DNA of 64,000 nucleotides from Sympetrum striolatum (taxonomy: Eukaryota; Arthropoda; Insecta; Odonata; Libellulidae): assembly GCA_947579665.1 (NCBI GenBank), contig OX388351.1, forward strand, positions 60,086,939 through 60,150,938, read 5' to 3'. The notes under the pieces were generated by a model, which ran no database searches, was not told the DNA's origin, and saw only the letters and a list, made by a program, of their open reading frames with translations. The translations under genes were made by a program, and so were the position numbers. Of this stretch, positions 50,480-61,597 are shown piece by piece (the first letter of the stretch is position 1; every line of letters starts with the position of its first letter).

Positions 50480-51950
50480 AGTTCAAAGGCGCATGAACGG
50501 AAGGGATTTTTCGATTAGTCCTCACAATCGTCCGTACCGCCAGTAGCGGAAAATATTCTCTCCGCATTCCTTTTAATTTCCTCCAGAAGCTTATATTTGT
50601 CCCAATTCACAATCGAATTTCGGCAACTTCCGAATTTCGTTCCTTTTCCTCAAGTGGAATGATGGGAATGGGAAGTGACTCGTACGTAAATTAAGCCCGC
50701 TTCTCCAAGAGTTGTCCTCGACGCTTTTTACACGCTAATTTGTTTATTAGGTCGCTGCATTTGCCTCCATTGACTTTCGCAGTTGAAGGAAGAGCTTACA
50801 TTCATTTACCGTCATGAAGTTCGAGGACCTTTTATTTTATCGAAAGCTTCCTTTTAATGGCGGGTGTTTAATGAAAGGATTAACTTTCATAATTAGCAGT
50901 AGTTACTAGAACTTTTTTCAGCACAGGATAGGAAAAAATGTCTTTCATCTAATTTTGTCGCAGCCTTGTTCGTGGTAGTGATGACATGAAAGCTACTGGG
51001 GTATGAATTGATGAATGAAGGTCTCTCATTATGGAATCTAAAAAAGAGCTACTCCAAGCATTAGTCATTGCGCTTCACCTAGGTGGTTATGTTCTGCCCA
51101 TAGCATTATAGCTTGGTGAAGATGGCGAAGGCGAACTACCTCACTCCTCATCTTTCTTAGTAAGCCTCATTCCCACCTACTAGTTATTGGTAGCTTATAT
51201 TAAAGGGAGTGAGGCTCCAGACGGTATTCGGGGTGAGAATTTTCCAAAGAAATTACGTTAAGTTACGTTACGTTAAGTACTTTGTATGAAAGAGAAAGAT
51301 AATAAGACGATAAAAGTTGGGAACATGGAAAGTTTACGAATAGGACGTAAAATAATGCGTATAAATCTTATTTCTACATGATAGATTTCTTTGGTGGGAA
51401 AATAAGAGTTTTTCTGGAGGATGAATAACTGTGAAGTCACGTCATCACAGGAAGAATATATGAGAGAAAGTCAGAGTTAAATCCGTAAATACGAAATCAT
51501 AACAAGGAGTTTAAAACTTACAAAGATACAAACTAAATTATGATGAAGAGGTCATAGAAATTTACAAGCTCCATCATGATTTTCAATATAAATCAGTCAA
51601 ATATTAATATTGTTCGCGCTATTAGCATAGAAAACATTAGTTTATTCTTCGACGAGTTTGTATATGCCTGAATAAATACGTGAATAATGTTCCTAAAAGA
51701 ACTAAAACCTATTGCGAATCAGAAATGGGTTGAAAATTGCAGGAAAAGAAGTAAGAATATTATCGTGATTTATAAATGGATGACTCAAAGAGGTATTTGA
51801 AATACTTAAATGGAGTATAAAATTGTAAATAAAGTCGTTATTTAATTTTTAACTTATAGAATCAAAAGCTTCGTTTTCAGATGTAGAAATTTGTGTGCTT
51901 ATCCCTATTTCTGCTGACACAATCAATTGATGTTATGTAGCATTACTTCG
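50480..51950. other. Non-coding
   Basis: A GC-richer stretch to about 50.75 kb gives way to AT-rich DNA. An AATAAA polyadenylation-type word is present at about 51971, too far to be tied to the possible exon at 50.3 kb. Nothing else is recognised. Confidence 0.4.
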
Positions 51951-51952
51951 TG

Positions 51953-52035
51953 AAAAGTCACGTAAGAAGAAATAAAATACTTTGTAGTTTCCACAAAACT
52001 TTTTTACTTCGACCGGTTTCGACTTGGTCAAATTA
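51953..52035 (-). repeat. Repeat end with CGACCGGTTTCG motif (copy 2)
   Basis: Read on the minus strand, TCGAAACCGGTCGAAG is followed by an AT-rich tail including GTGGAAACTACAAAGTATTT. This matches the order and orientation of the fragment at 9858-9955. No protein sequence is attached. Confidence 0.5.
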
Positions 52036-53540
52036 CTAAACATTTTTATTTATTTTTATGCTAGCGCCTCCCTAAGTTCTGCGTGGCCTTAGATTTTTCA
52101 TGAAGCGTCACCGATCGATCTTTCGCTAAAGAACACTAAATACCTTCCAAAGAATCACCTCCGAACCCTAAACTTTCCTTCCCAATACCTCTCAATCAAC
52201 TCCGATGTTGTTTCGAAGGCATATTGGCACTTCTAAACCCTTTTTCCTCCGAATTTCTCGTGGCTCTCCCCTCTAGATCAGATTTATAGATAATTAGCTG
52301 ATTAAGGTCAAAGGAAAGAGAGGCGTGGGTGGTTCCGGGAGGTGCGGGGCGCGGTCGGGTGGGTATAGTCAGTCTGGCGCCAGTACAGACCGCCCGTCTA
52401 TCCCTTCCCTTCCCCTGCTTCGATCCGTCCCTCCCCGCACTCTCCTTTGTGTCTTCAGGTTTTACGATTGGAGAATGCATGCAGACTGGTTCGAGGCACA
52501 TTGAACTATAATGCGGTCGGAGCATCTATATTTCATATGTAAACATGGCCCCCCGAATAGCGAAATCCGGTCTTAAGCGAGGCCCGCCGCAGCGCGAACG
52601 CCGCTTGCGAGTTTTCGCGTGTTTTCCGAGCGAAATTTTGGAGAAACGTGGGAAATCAGCAGGGTGGTTAATGCCGGTTTGCTCAAATATTCAGCGTCCT
52701 GTCGGAGATCTCGCTGATGGGATTTGCCGCTAATGTCGCTTTCGTCAATCGATAGAGAGCTTGCGATAACAAAGCGATTTCTCAAAATACGTGGAGATTA
52801 TTCTTTGCCCTTTTTCCTCGAATGATGGACGTACGGGTCCTGTTGGATGGTTTTCTGACTCCCTCGAGCTGATTCTATCGATCGATGTTTACTTTACTGG
52901 CCCCTATCTACTCTTCATCTCGTAGTTATTTACGTTTCGATGAAATTTTTCTTAAAATTGCGTTTTCGTAAAATAGCCGTAGTTCTTGGAAAATCGTTTT
53001 ATCGAAAAATGTTTTTCAAGGATTTACTTTGTACGTTAATTCGTACTACAATTTAAAGCCGCGTGATTTTGTTAAACTACAGTGGATTTGAAGAAAGTCT
53101 TCTACGGCTGCTAACCGTAGTTTCTAGGTGGAGCATAGACGTTCCGGCTGCTTGCACTTGCAGTTGAATTCTTTGACTCCTTAATTTCGTAATCATAACG
53201 TCGATTCCTTATAATGTTCTATGTATTAAAAATGACAATTTTTCTACTTTCTGGCTGTCCTTTATGGATATCTCTGGAGTGAGCTTCACGAGCTATTCTC
53301 ACATTTGAAGAATTTTATCGTTGTTAGTTGAGCTCCTATTGAAAATCTCCAAAAACGAATATGCTCTCGAAGGGTTTCCCGAAAAATCTCGATGTTTATT
53401 TTTGATTTCTAAAACGTTAAATTTTAACTACTTATTATTTCTCTGTTTGCAGTTATGAATTTTCATGCTATCAAAAGATCTTTGACCAAGCTTTACTATT
53501 AATTCTTTTTATATCATAAAATTACCTTTTTATTTATAAT
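52036..53540. other. Non-coding; GC-rich patch at about 52.1-52.75 kb
   Basis: Frames of 60-109 codons open on both strands across the patch and lack domains. A pyrimidine tract ending TCTTCAG at 52459 and another ending TTTGCAG at 53453 are plausible acceptors, but the following frames close within 30 codons and no exon is supported. Confidence 0.35.
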
Positions 53541-53872
53541 TTACTCTTTAATACTTCTTCTTTAGGAATTATGTACAACATCGATAGTTTGATAATCGAT
53601 TTCTGAAGATTTTCTTATAAAATCCTCCCTAGGTTTGGTATCATCGCAAGTTTTCACTTTCAAATCTCGCTAAGCCCTTCAAAACAATGAAATTATCATC
53701 TATTGTTAATCTAATTCACTGTTAAATACTGCTCTTCTAGGAATAGCGTATAACATCGTTAGTTCGATAGTCGATTAAATGGATCGCTGACGATTATCTA
53801 ATAAAAATCCCTACTCATTGTGGTGTCTTCGCAAGATCTCACTTCTAGAGCTCGATAGCTCCAATCGCGGCA
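53541..53872 (+). repeat. Two diverged tandem copies, period about 173 bp
   Basis: The segment beginning TTACTCTTTAATACTTC at 53541 is repeated from about 53714 as TTCACTGTTAAATACTGC. Shared blocks in order are CTAGGAAT/TTAGGAAT, ACAACATCG/ATAACATCG, TAGTT-GATA-TCGAT and TCGCAAG-TCACTT. It is non-coding and old, to judge by divergence. Confidence 0.6.
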
Positions 53873-55050
53873 CAAACTCGGAATGAAATTCTCTTTATGC
53901 GATATCGAACTTGAAACTTAGGAGCGGCATCGAACAGATGAAGTTAGAAAATGGCTCGTACCCATTGCTTTCATAATCGCGGCTCACTTGTTTCCCTCTC
54001 CATTGTCTTAGTTCACAACACCCCGCCGCTGGAGCAACGTTTGCCTCCGCTGTGCATTCGCTTTCTTTGTGCGAGCTCGTCATACGGGGATTTTTTGCAT
54101 AACGCGCGTACGAAGCTTTTGTTTTTGCACTTTGAGGTCTGGAAACCCCGCAGTACCGGAAGGTCTTTAAGCACTCGACCTCAAAATGGCGGAGGGAGGT
54201 TTAGCGCCCGCCGGTACCAAATGACCTCCTTATTGGAGATCTCTCATCATGCGGGCTTCTTCGGTGCGGTGATTGCTCCGAGTATGAGAAATTGCGCGGA
54301 CGATTATTCCCGATTCGAGAAAATTGGAGGGAATTAGACTGCGGGAGGAGGATATTTTCCACTTGTGAGAAGGGCGCCGAGCAGGGATGGGTTCGGGCTT
54401 TAAACGCGGTAAAAGGACCGCTCGTGATAAGAAAGTAGCTTTAATTTTCCAAAGATCATATAATGATATGAAAGATTCACTTAAAAAATAAAGTTTAAAA
54501 CCGATTTCGCATTTTAAAATGACCACTCCTTGAATTAGGTCGTGATCAACGCAAATTTTGAATTATTCTGCAATGTGGATGAATATGAATAAGAAACATT
54601 AATGATATTACTAATATAGTATTTATTAAAAATATTAGAAAATTAAATTGATCATAAAACTCTCGGAGGCGTTGGTAGCTTTTAGATACTACTGCATGAC
54701 GTATAGTGACTATTTTTCGATGAATAAAACAATAAACTTGAAGTTAACCTGTACAGTTTACATTATATTGTTGATCGTCTATTATTATTGTTATTCGATT
54801 GTTTTGGCGAAGTTGATGAAAGTGGCTTCTTCCAAACCTAGTATTTACAAATATTATAATAAAATGTTCACAATCATAGCAAAACGATTGTCTATAATGA
54901 ATTTACATCTTGAAAAAAATTAGTCAACACAAATAAAGGTATTACGTATATAAAAACTATACTATTACAAATTATAATATATACTGATTAATAGATAAAT
55001 AAATTAGCAAAGATATATTTCTATAGTATAAAAATGTAGCCTTTTGTGAG
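53873..55050. other. Non-coding; GC-rich patch at about 53.93-54.35 kb
   Basis: A 128-codon plus frame (53951-54337) and a 98-codon minus frame (54230-54526) overlap in and beside the patch. Neither has a domain. The rest is very AT-rich. Confidence 0.4.
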
Positions 55051-55065
55051 CATTCTGTAACATAG

Positions 55066-55125
55066 TCTATTACATTTACATTTAAACCCTGCAATCCGCC
55101 AGTGGCGCGTGGCAGGGGGAAAACA
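55066..55125 (+). repeat. Interspersed repeat fragment with compact hairpin
   Basis: CCCTGC (55087-55092) pairs with GCAGGG (55112-55117), and an inner CGCC/GGCG stem encloses the loop AGT. It is preceded by TACATTTACATTTAAA and followed by a G-run and an A-rich end. The CCCTGCAATCCGCCAGTGGC core resembles a short motif that recurs in insect repeats, from memory and without a database check. A small structured RNA is possible but unlikely. Confidence 0.4.
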
Positions 55126-57237
55126 CATTTAATTAATTTTTAATTACATTTTGGAATATATGAATTTAATTCGCTCTCTGTCATATACATTAATGAAAAT
55201 TAACTGGACGTATCATTATTTAACTAGAGATGAATTAAATATTCAAATCGAATTATTCTAACTAATAAGGTATATTACAATATTCGACGACTAGAGAGCT
55301 TATACAGTAGTCGAAAAAGTGAATCCTCTATTACGTCGGCAAAGTTTGCGACAAAGGTGAGGTTGCGAAACAATAATTGAACCTTTGAATGACGAAGTGC
55401 GACTCGGAAGTAAAGTGTCCTCTAATAAGACAGCAATTGTTGTCTCAGTGCTGCCTCACAAATGGAGTCGGTGCCTCCTCTAGTAACGGAGGACGTTCAC
55501 ACCCCACCGCGTTTCTGCTGTCCTCATCGACGCTATGGTAATTTGCAATTTGTCTCACGCGTGCTTTTATTCCCGTAGAATGAGGGGGATTTCATGCAAG
55601 TCGCGTCGGCATTACGGGCCGCAATTAATGGACAATTGAGTGCGGACTGGTTCGTTTTCGAGAGTGGAGTTTGGAGTCAATCAGGAATCGAATTCTGCTC
55701 GGGCTCTCTCTCTCTCTCGTCATCCCTGATATAAAGTGGTGCTTCTCTAAATCAATACTACTTGTGAAACATAAAGCTGTTGGTCCAACTTCGAAAGATA
55801 CGCTTAAAATGGTTTGGTCATTCCTCCTCGTATGTACATAATTTCCATATTTTTAATGAGACTATTGAAAACGATGTCTTTGGATTCCTTTCTAATATTT
55901 CAATTTCTGTATTTTCCCATCTCCATCTGGTTCTCGCTGTCAATTGGATTGCCTGTTACGTGGTATATCATGGAAAGTACGCGGAATATCTTCGGTGAAT
56001 TACCGTTTTCAACCAAATGTATCCTTTTAATCTTGCTTAGGAAGTAATTTATCTTTTTGTCGTGGAAAATATAGTTTACTATTTTCTTGATTGCTATTAG
56101 GAAATTTGGGATTATAAATTTTCATCGTGATTTCTTTCCGCGTTACATTTTTAGAAAGGAGTATGTGGCATCCAATAGAATATTTTCCTTTAAGTTACCT
56201 ATATGCAAATCATCATGGGGATTCTGGAAAAGTTTCCAAAATTTTTAACGAACAATTACTTTCCTTCTATTATCTCCCTCATTTTATTTTTATCTGTCCT
56301 TTTTCTCCAGCGGAAGCTTTGAGATATATCTCGCACGTTTTTCGCCACATTACACAAGTGCTGATTTAGTGGCGTGTTTTTGAGAAAAGAAAACGAGTTC
56401 GTTTTAGCTATCGCCGAAGTGATCTCGCCCTCAAGATTTCTCGGAAATCTCATTTGCGGAAAGAATATCGCAGTGCTACATCTGGAAACTTATTTCTAGT
56501 GAGGCCATTTATTTACCTTTCTATTTCCTTTTTGAGGTCTTATGTTTGACAGCTGCGAAAAATAGCTAAATTTTCTCACATTTATATAGGTTATATAAAT
56601 TAAAGTAATATGGACTTTTTATTATACCCTTCTTATAGTAGGAACGATCTATTACATTTTGGACACCCTGAACGGTCATTTTTTGTGAGATTGCTACAAT
56701 TTAAATGACTGAGGAAAGTAATAACTTTGTTTGATTGAAACAAAGCTTAAGAATTAATGATTTAGTATCTTAAAAGATGATCATCTATCATATATTATTA
56801 TAATATCATTATCAAGTAGTAATCATGATAGGAATTTGATACCAGGTAATTCGCAGTCTCACTATGCTGCGCATTGGAAACTGAAACTCTAGCAAAATGT
56901 TTGTTAGGCTCTTAAGAAAATTATTCCTATTTAAATAAGTTTATCTTAATTCTCCTGCCTTTTTGACCGTTTTCTATTACAGTGAGATGAAGGCTAATTT
57001 TTTTTCTCCCAACCAAACTTTTCGCCAGCCAATAATTTGACTTGATTTCGATTAATCTATCTTTATTTGCGAATTTATTTTCAACACCCAGCTATCGAAA
57101 TAGCTCGAGGGCCGTAGTGAAGAACCATGCTGGAACATTGACGATTTTCTTTTCGAAAACAGCTTTTATCTCAATATATTCTAAATATTGATTGACTTTC
57201 TCCCCCAATGAATATGTGAGTCTTTCCTAACTGATAT
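55126..57237. other. Non-coding, AT-rich with a patch at about 55.4-55.65 kb
   Basis: Frames of 61-80 codons at 55780-56369 are rich in Phe, Ile and Tyr, as expected in T-rich DNA. The words TTTTGGACACCCTG at about 56655 resemble ends of some Tc1/mariner elements, but no partner was found. Confidence 0.4.
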
Positions 57238-57285
57238 CATAGAGTAAGGATACTTCCTTTATGTAGGATAGTTCCTTACTCTATG
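57238..57285. repeat. 48-bp near-perfect hairpin
   Basis: CATAGAGTAAGGA (57238-57250) pairs exactly with 57273-57285. The stem extends inward through ACT/AGT and CCT/AGG with single-base bulges to a small loop. It could be a tiny foldback insertion or a transcribed hairpin. It is shorter than a usual animal miRNA precursor. Confidence 0.6.
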
Positions 57286-60105
57286 CTGACATGTTAAACG
57301 GAATTAAACCACTAAAAATAGAAGTTAGCAGCTTAATTTTGATCTACGTACTCTTTTAGTTGGAAATAGAATTTCAGTATTATCATTAACAGTGATATGC
57401 CTCTATTTGGCTTCAAGTAATTAAATAAGGATGATTTAGCATCAAGGTGATCAGGTCGAAACTGATTGCAATTTTCGCTTCTTATTTGAGATAAGTTGAT
57501 TAATCAACACCTTTTGAATGCAAATCAAATATTATATTTAACTATTATCCTGCGAAGATCATTCTAGTGTCCCTTGATTTCATTCATGGTATAATTCTAC
57601 TAATAAAATTACAATGAAAATAAATGAAACAATTCTTCATGAAAATATATTTGATGTTCCTATACTTTCTACTATTGGTAATAGAATAGCAATTTCTACA
57701 TAAAAAATAAGAAAAATAACTGCAATCAAGAAAAATCGTAAGGAAAATGGAATACTAACTTAGTCTAACTTAGTCTAACTTAGTCAGAAACAACTACGGG
57801 AGAGCCCTTCGATGAAAGTCGACTGCTACATCGACCATGAGTCAGACTACGATCAATTATTCTGCGGGATTTCGTTATAAGCCTTCGTAGACTTCCTAGT
57901 TTATTTCTGTCGCCGATGTAGGATCAAACACAAACGCAAGAAACTGTCTCCGAACGCATTATCTTCCGAAAATTGAACTCGCTTATATGCCATCCTCCGT
58001 TTATACATCGATCAAGCACCACGGCGATTAATCGCGCTCTCCGTCGCTTTAAGCCTTCTATCAGCCCGAGCAGCGCACCAAACTTAATTGAATGCCGTCT
58101 GGGGCTCTTGTTTTTCGGTCCATTCTTCGGACGATCCTCCTCAGTTGACAACCGCTCGATTCGGAAGACCGGTTTCCTCTGAAGAGGGCCGCACCACGCA
58201 TAACTTTCTCTGTCTCTCCTGAGACGGAGGTATTCTTTCCTTTCGGTGCCAATCTCCCCGCCTTGTCAGATCTCGTTCGGGACGCTTTTTCCTGCGGTCC
58301 GGAGAAGTAAATCATTGCGGAATATGAGAGGGTTGGATCGTCAGTGGAGCCTAAGCGGGTATCAGGAGGAAATTGACGTAGGATGGAATGATGTGTGTGC
58401 CCCGGCGAAATAATCAGAAATACTGGGAAACGACGTATGAAAACCAGACCTGGAAGACGTTTTAAAAATAGAAACTAAACGAAGAAATCCCGAGTTAACC
58501 TAACGATAAATGTTGAGGAAACATTTCAAAATACTGAGACAAGAAAACATGGTGATATTTTTGTTGTTTTTTAAATTATACATACGCATAATACGGCATC
58601 TTAATTAATGCAGGGTGAATTTATGTTTGTAAATAAAATTTCGATGCCTCCTAAAATGTTTTTGATATCTAAAAATCTTTCTGTTTCGAATCAGGAAACG
58701 AAAAACACAATTTGAGCCGTACGTTAAGAAACAGTAACGATACATTCTAAATTACAAGTTTGGAATATTCAAAATGGTGTTTATATCCCCTAAATTATTA
58801 TTTCATTAGTATGTTAAAACTCACCGGAAATGGTTTTTAATGAAACGTTATAGATTTTTACTCTGTAAGGAAAAACGTTACGGATCGATGCTTCCTCGTT
58901 TGTCGGTTATGATAAAAAAATTTAAAAAAATGCTATACGTTGCATTAATTCATCAACTCCTCACAAGACCGCTTCTGGATTATCTTATGCATCAACAGGA
59001 ACATCAGCATAGTTGATTCCGGCACTGAAACAGAGTGAATTTGATTTTATTTTGGTGTAATCTCGATATATTTCTTCATAAACGTAGGTATAATGTGCCT
59101 CCTTTAGATTCTATTGACGTTCACTATTTGCATTCGCTTGGATTGTCAGGAATATAAAACGCAACGCTGGTTATCTTATTCGCGTTGATTCTTCTCTCAC
59201 TTTTCTACAAAACTATCCCGCCTCCTCAGTAACAATAGTTAGCTCATATTTTTGTAAAGGAAGAATAGGAATTTAAGGTTTCGGTAAGCTCTCGATCCTT
59301 AGCGAACCAGAGAATGATTTAGGCGGAAAGAATGAACTTGAAAGCACATGAGCTGGAAATCCGCCCCAAGGGACACAACTTGAAACAACTCTCATCTTCA
59401 AAGCCGCCTCTCAAAGTTCCCAGAAACAGGATTAGTCAATTTCAAATTCCTAAACTCGCTGAATTACCGCAATCCGTAATTACAGAGAGTTTATTATCAT
59501 CTTAGACGCGCCGCTTTGCGGCTATTTTCTTTACCCCGCCAAAATATCCGAAGAGAACTCCTTGCTCAAAATTTACCCGAAATTCAAAATGATAAATCTG
59601 CATTTGCGCCCTCGACAAATCCCAAATCATCTTTGCTAATTACGAGGCATCCCCATCGTCTCGCTACGCGCCCTTCATCATTCAGCATTACTTCATCCCT
59701 TCCCAGAAGCAATCCTCTTATCAATCCATTCTTCTTTCGTTCTTTCTCCCGTATAATACGTGATCTCCCAACCCCTCCTGCTCCTCCATGCTTTATTTTT
59801 ATCTGCCGCGCTATTTCTTCTCCTAGAGGCAGCCTTATCGTGCCCCCCTCCCTTACTCCCCCCGCTTCGCGTGTCAGGTAATGAATGTCTCTTTCCGACG
59901 CTAATAACATTGCCGTCTCCCGCTCTCCTCTTGCCTTGCTTCCCTTCCAGTTCTCCGTTTTCGGTAGTCTTCATGACTTTACGTTCGTTTCGCGTCAACA
60001 TTTGTGTCCGGGTCCTTTCTTTCCGTTCGAGACTTTCAGTTGTGATTGCCTGCGTTTTCTGTATGGCATCGAATTGGAACCGGACTGAAAACCTATAACC
60101 AAAAC
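57286..60105. other. Non-coding; patches at 57.8-58.3 and 59.4-60.1 kb
   Basis: A 10-bp unit, AACTTAGTCT, repeats three times at 57757-57786. The second patch keeps frames open on both strands at once (121 codons at 59516-59881 on +, 145 codons at 59693-60130 on -). The minus frame is a run of Lys, Arg, Glu and Gly from a pyrimidine-rich + strand and is not called. Confidence 0.4.
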
Positions 60106-60175
60106 TTCTAACCGGAAACTTGAACCCCAAACCGGAAACTCGAACCCCAAACCGGAAGCTGAAACCGATATTTTC
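60106..60175 (+). repeat. 20-bp tandem repeat, about three units
   Basis: AAACCGGAAACTYGAACCCC recurs at 60110, 60130 and 60150, the third unit with GAAGCT. Diverged pieces (GGAACCGGACTGAAAACC upstream, CCGGACTGAAACCCGAACGG downstream) suggest a longer, older array. It is non-coding. Confidence 0.75.
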
Positions 60176-60704
60176 CGGACTGAAACCCGAACGGGAAGAT
60201 TAAAATTCTTGAATCTTAAACCATGAATCCGGAAGCCTTTATTTTATTTGTTACCGATTTTCGGTTCGTTTTCATGAGGAAGTGCAACGGTAGTTATGTT
60301 TACCGTTCATGAGTGATATAGACTTGCAACTGGCTGCTTAACGTGTATGTTTTAAAATTAAATTGACCCAATTGTATTTAATGAAATTCCATCATTTACC
60401 ATTTTTGAGTAAAACAAACATTCTGTTTACGTTTTAATAAATTACCGCATACTTCGTATCTTGAGGATCCCGTATTTTACTCTAAATTTCAATTTATTTT
60501 CATGCCTTTAAAAGATACGTATATTCTTTAGTTTTATTTGATTTTATGATAATTAATGATGTTAGGCTGTGCTTTCTTTTTACTCTCTCCATATACGAAG
60601 TATAGAGAAAGTATTGTTTTCATGAAAAAAATCGACTTCGAGATTTCAACGGAAATACATGTTTTGGGGTCCCTATAACACGTTTCGACCATTTTCGGAA
60701 TGAT

Positions 60705-60710
60705 GTCTGT

Positions 60711-60753
<43 letters not shown>

Positions 60754-60760
60754 TGTGTGA
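60705..60760 (+). repeat. (GT)n microsatellite
   Basis: About 25 GT units with two GTAT interruptions, inside the 1-kb element. On the minus strand it yields a spurious His-Thr run. Confidence 0.95.
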
Positions 60761-60762
60761 TA

Positions 60763-61395
60763 GTGGGCGCTCTAACGTGAAAAGTATTAGTTGTATCAAT
60801 ACCAAACTTCATATATAGTACTGTCCTGTGTGCTGTCAGAGTTGATTAGTTTTTGGAGTAAATCGGTAAACCGGAAGTCGAGCTTTATTCATCTGAGCTC
60901 ATTTCCGGTTTTCAAAATATCTCCATAAATATGATATATAGGTATTTTGTATTACTTATAAAAGTTTTAGAAAATGTAATTTACTATAACTTTTGTATTT
61001 AACATATTTTTGTATCACCGGTTGATTAGGAGTTATTCGTGAAATACTTATAAACCGGAAGTAGCGTATTGTGTACTTTGTGGGCGCTCTATCATGAAAA
61101 CTATTTGTCGGATCAACACCAAATTTCATATATAGTATTTTGGTTGGTGTCGTTAGAGTTGATTAGTTTTTGGAGTAAATCAGTTAACCGGAAGTCGAGC
61201 TTCAGTCTTCAATGCTCATTTCCGGTATTCAAAATATCTCCATAAATATGATATTTAGGTACATACTATTATTTATTAAAGTTTTAGCAAATGTAATTTA
61301 CTATAACTTTTGTACGAAACATAATTTTCATCACTGATTGTGTAGGAGTTATTTGTGAAATACTGATGAACCGGAAGTTCCTGATTATGTACGTT
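60763..61395 (+). repeat. Tandem duplication, two units of 317 and 316 bp
   Basis: The units 60763-61079 and 61080-61395 align along their whole length with modest divergence: GTGGGCGCTCTA, CCAAA(C/T)TTCATATATAGTA, AGAGTTGATTAGTTTTTGG, CATTTCCGGT, AATGTAATTTACTATAAC and GGAGTTATT. The third copy stops after GTGGGCTCTC. It is non-coding. Confidence 0.9.
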
Positions 61396-61597
61396 GTGGG
61401 CTCTCTGGGCGCAGGGGCGAAAGGCCAATTTCATCGTTTTTCATCGAACATGTCCCGAAAAACATTATTTATAATGTTTGTGACGTAAAAGATAATATGA
61501 AAGAAATTAATCACTTACCTTCTAAGTTTCGATTGAATATAGAGTTCGAAAATACTGTCGTAGATAAATATTTACATCTTATATATATGGAGAAAGT

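Larger units (their letters stand above)
60582..61597. mobile_element. 1-kb element with inverted ends, (GT)n tract and internal tandem repeat
   Basis: The left end ACTCTCTCCATATA (60582) has an inverted match at the right end (61583-61597, TATATGGAGAAAGT), 13 of 14 bases. The left end also folds with the adjacent TATAGAGAAAGT. Inside are a (GT)n tract (60705-60760) and two tandem copies of a 316-317 bp unit starting GTGGGCGCTC at 60763 and 61080, with a third truncated start at 61396. Both units contain TTGATTAGTTTTTGGAGTAA, ACCGGAAGT and CTCCATAAATATGAT. A near-consensus donor on the minus strand lies at 61513-61521. No transposase is seen, and no target duplication was evident. Confidence 0.7.

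Noticed and set aside
56650..56675. GGACACCCTG, a word seen at some Tc1/mariner ends
   Set aside because: Single short match without partner or TA-flanked structure.
59693..60130. 145-codon open frame on the - strand
   Set aside because: The complementary strand is pyrimidine-rich, giving runs of Lys, Arg, Glu and Gly; a 121-codon frame overlaps on the other strand. No domain.
60534..60812. Minus-strand frame with a His-Thr repeat
   Set aside because: It is simply the translation of the (GT)n microsatellite.
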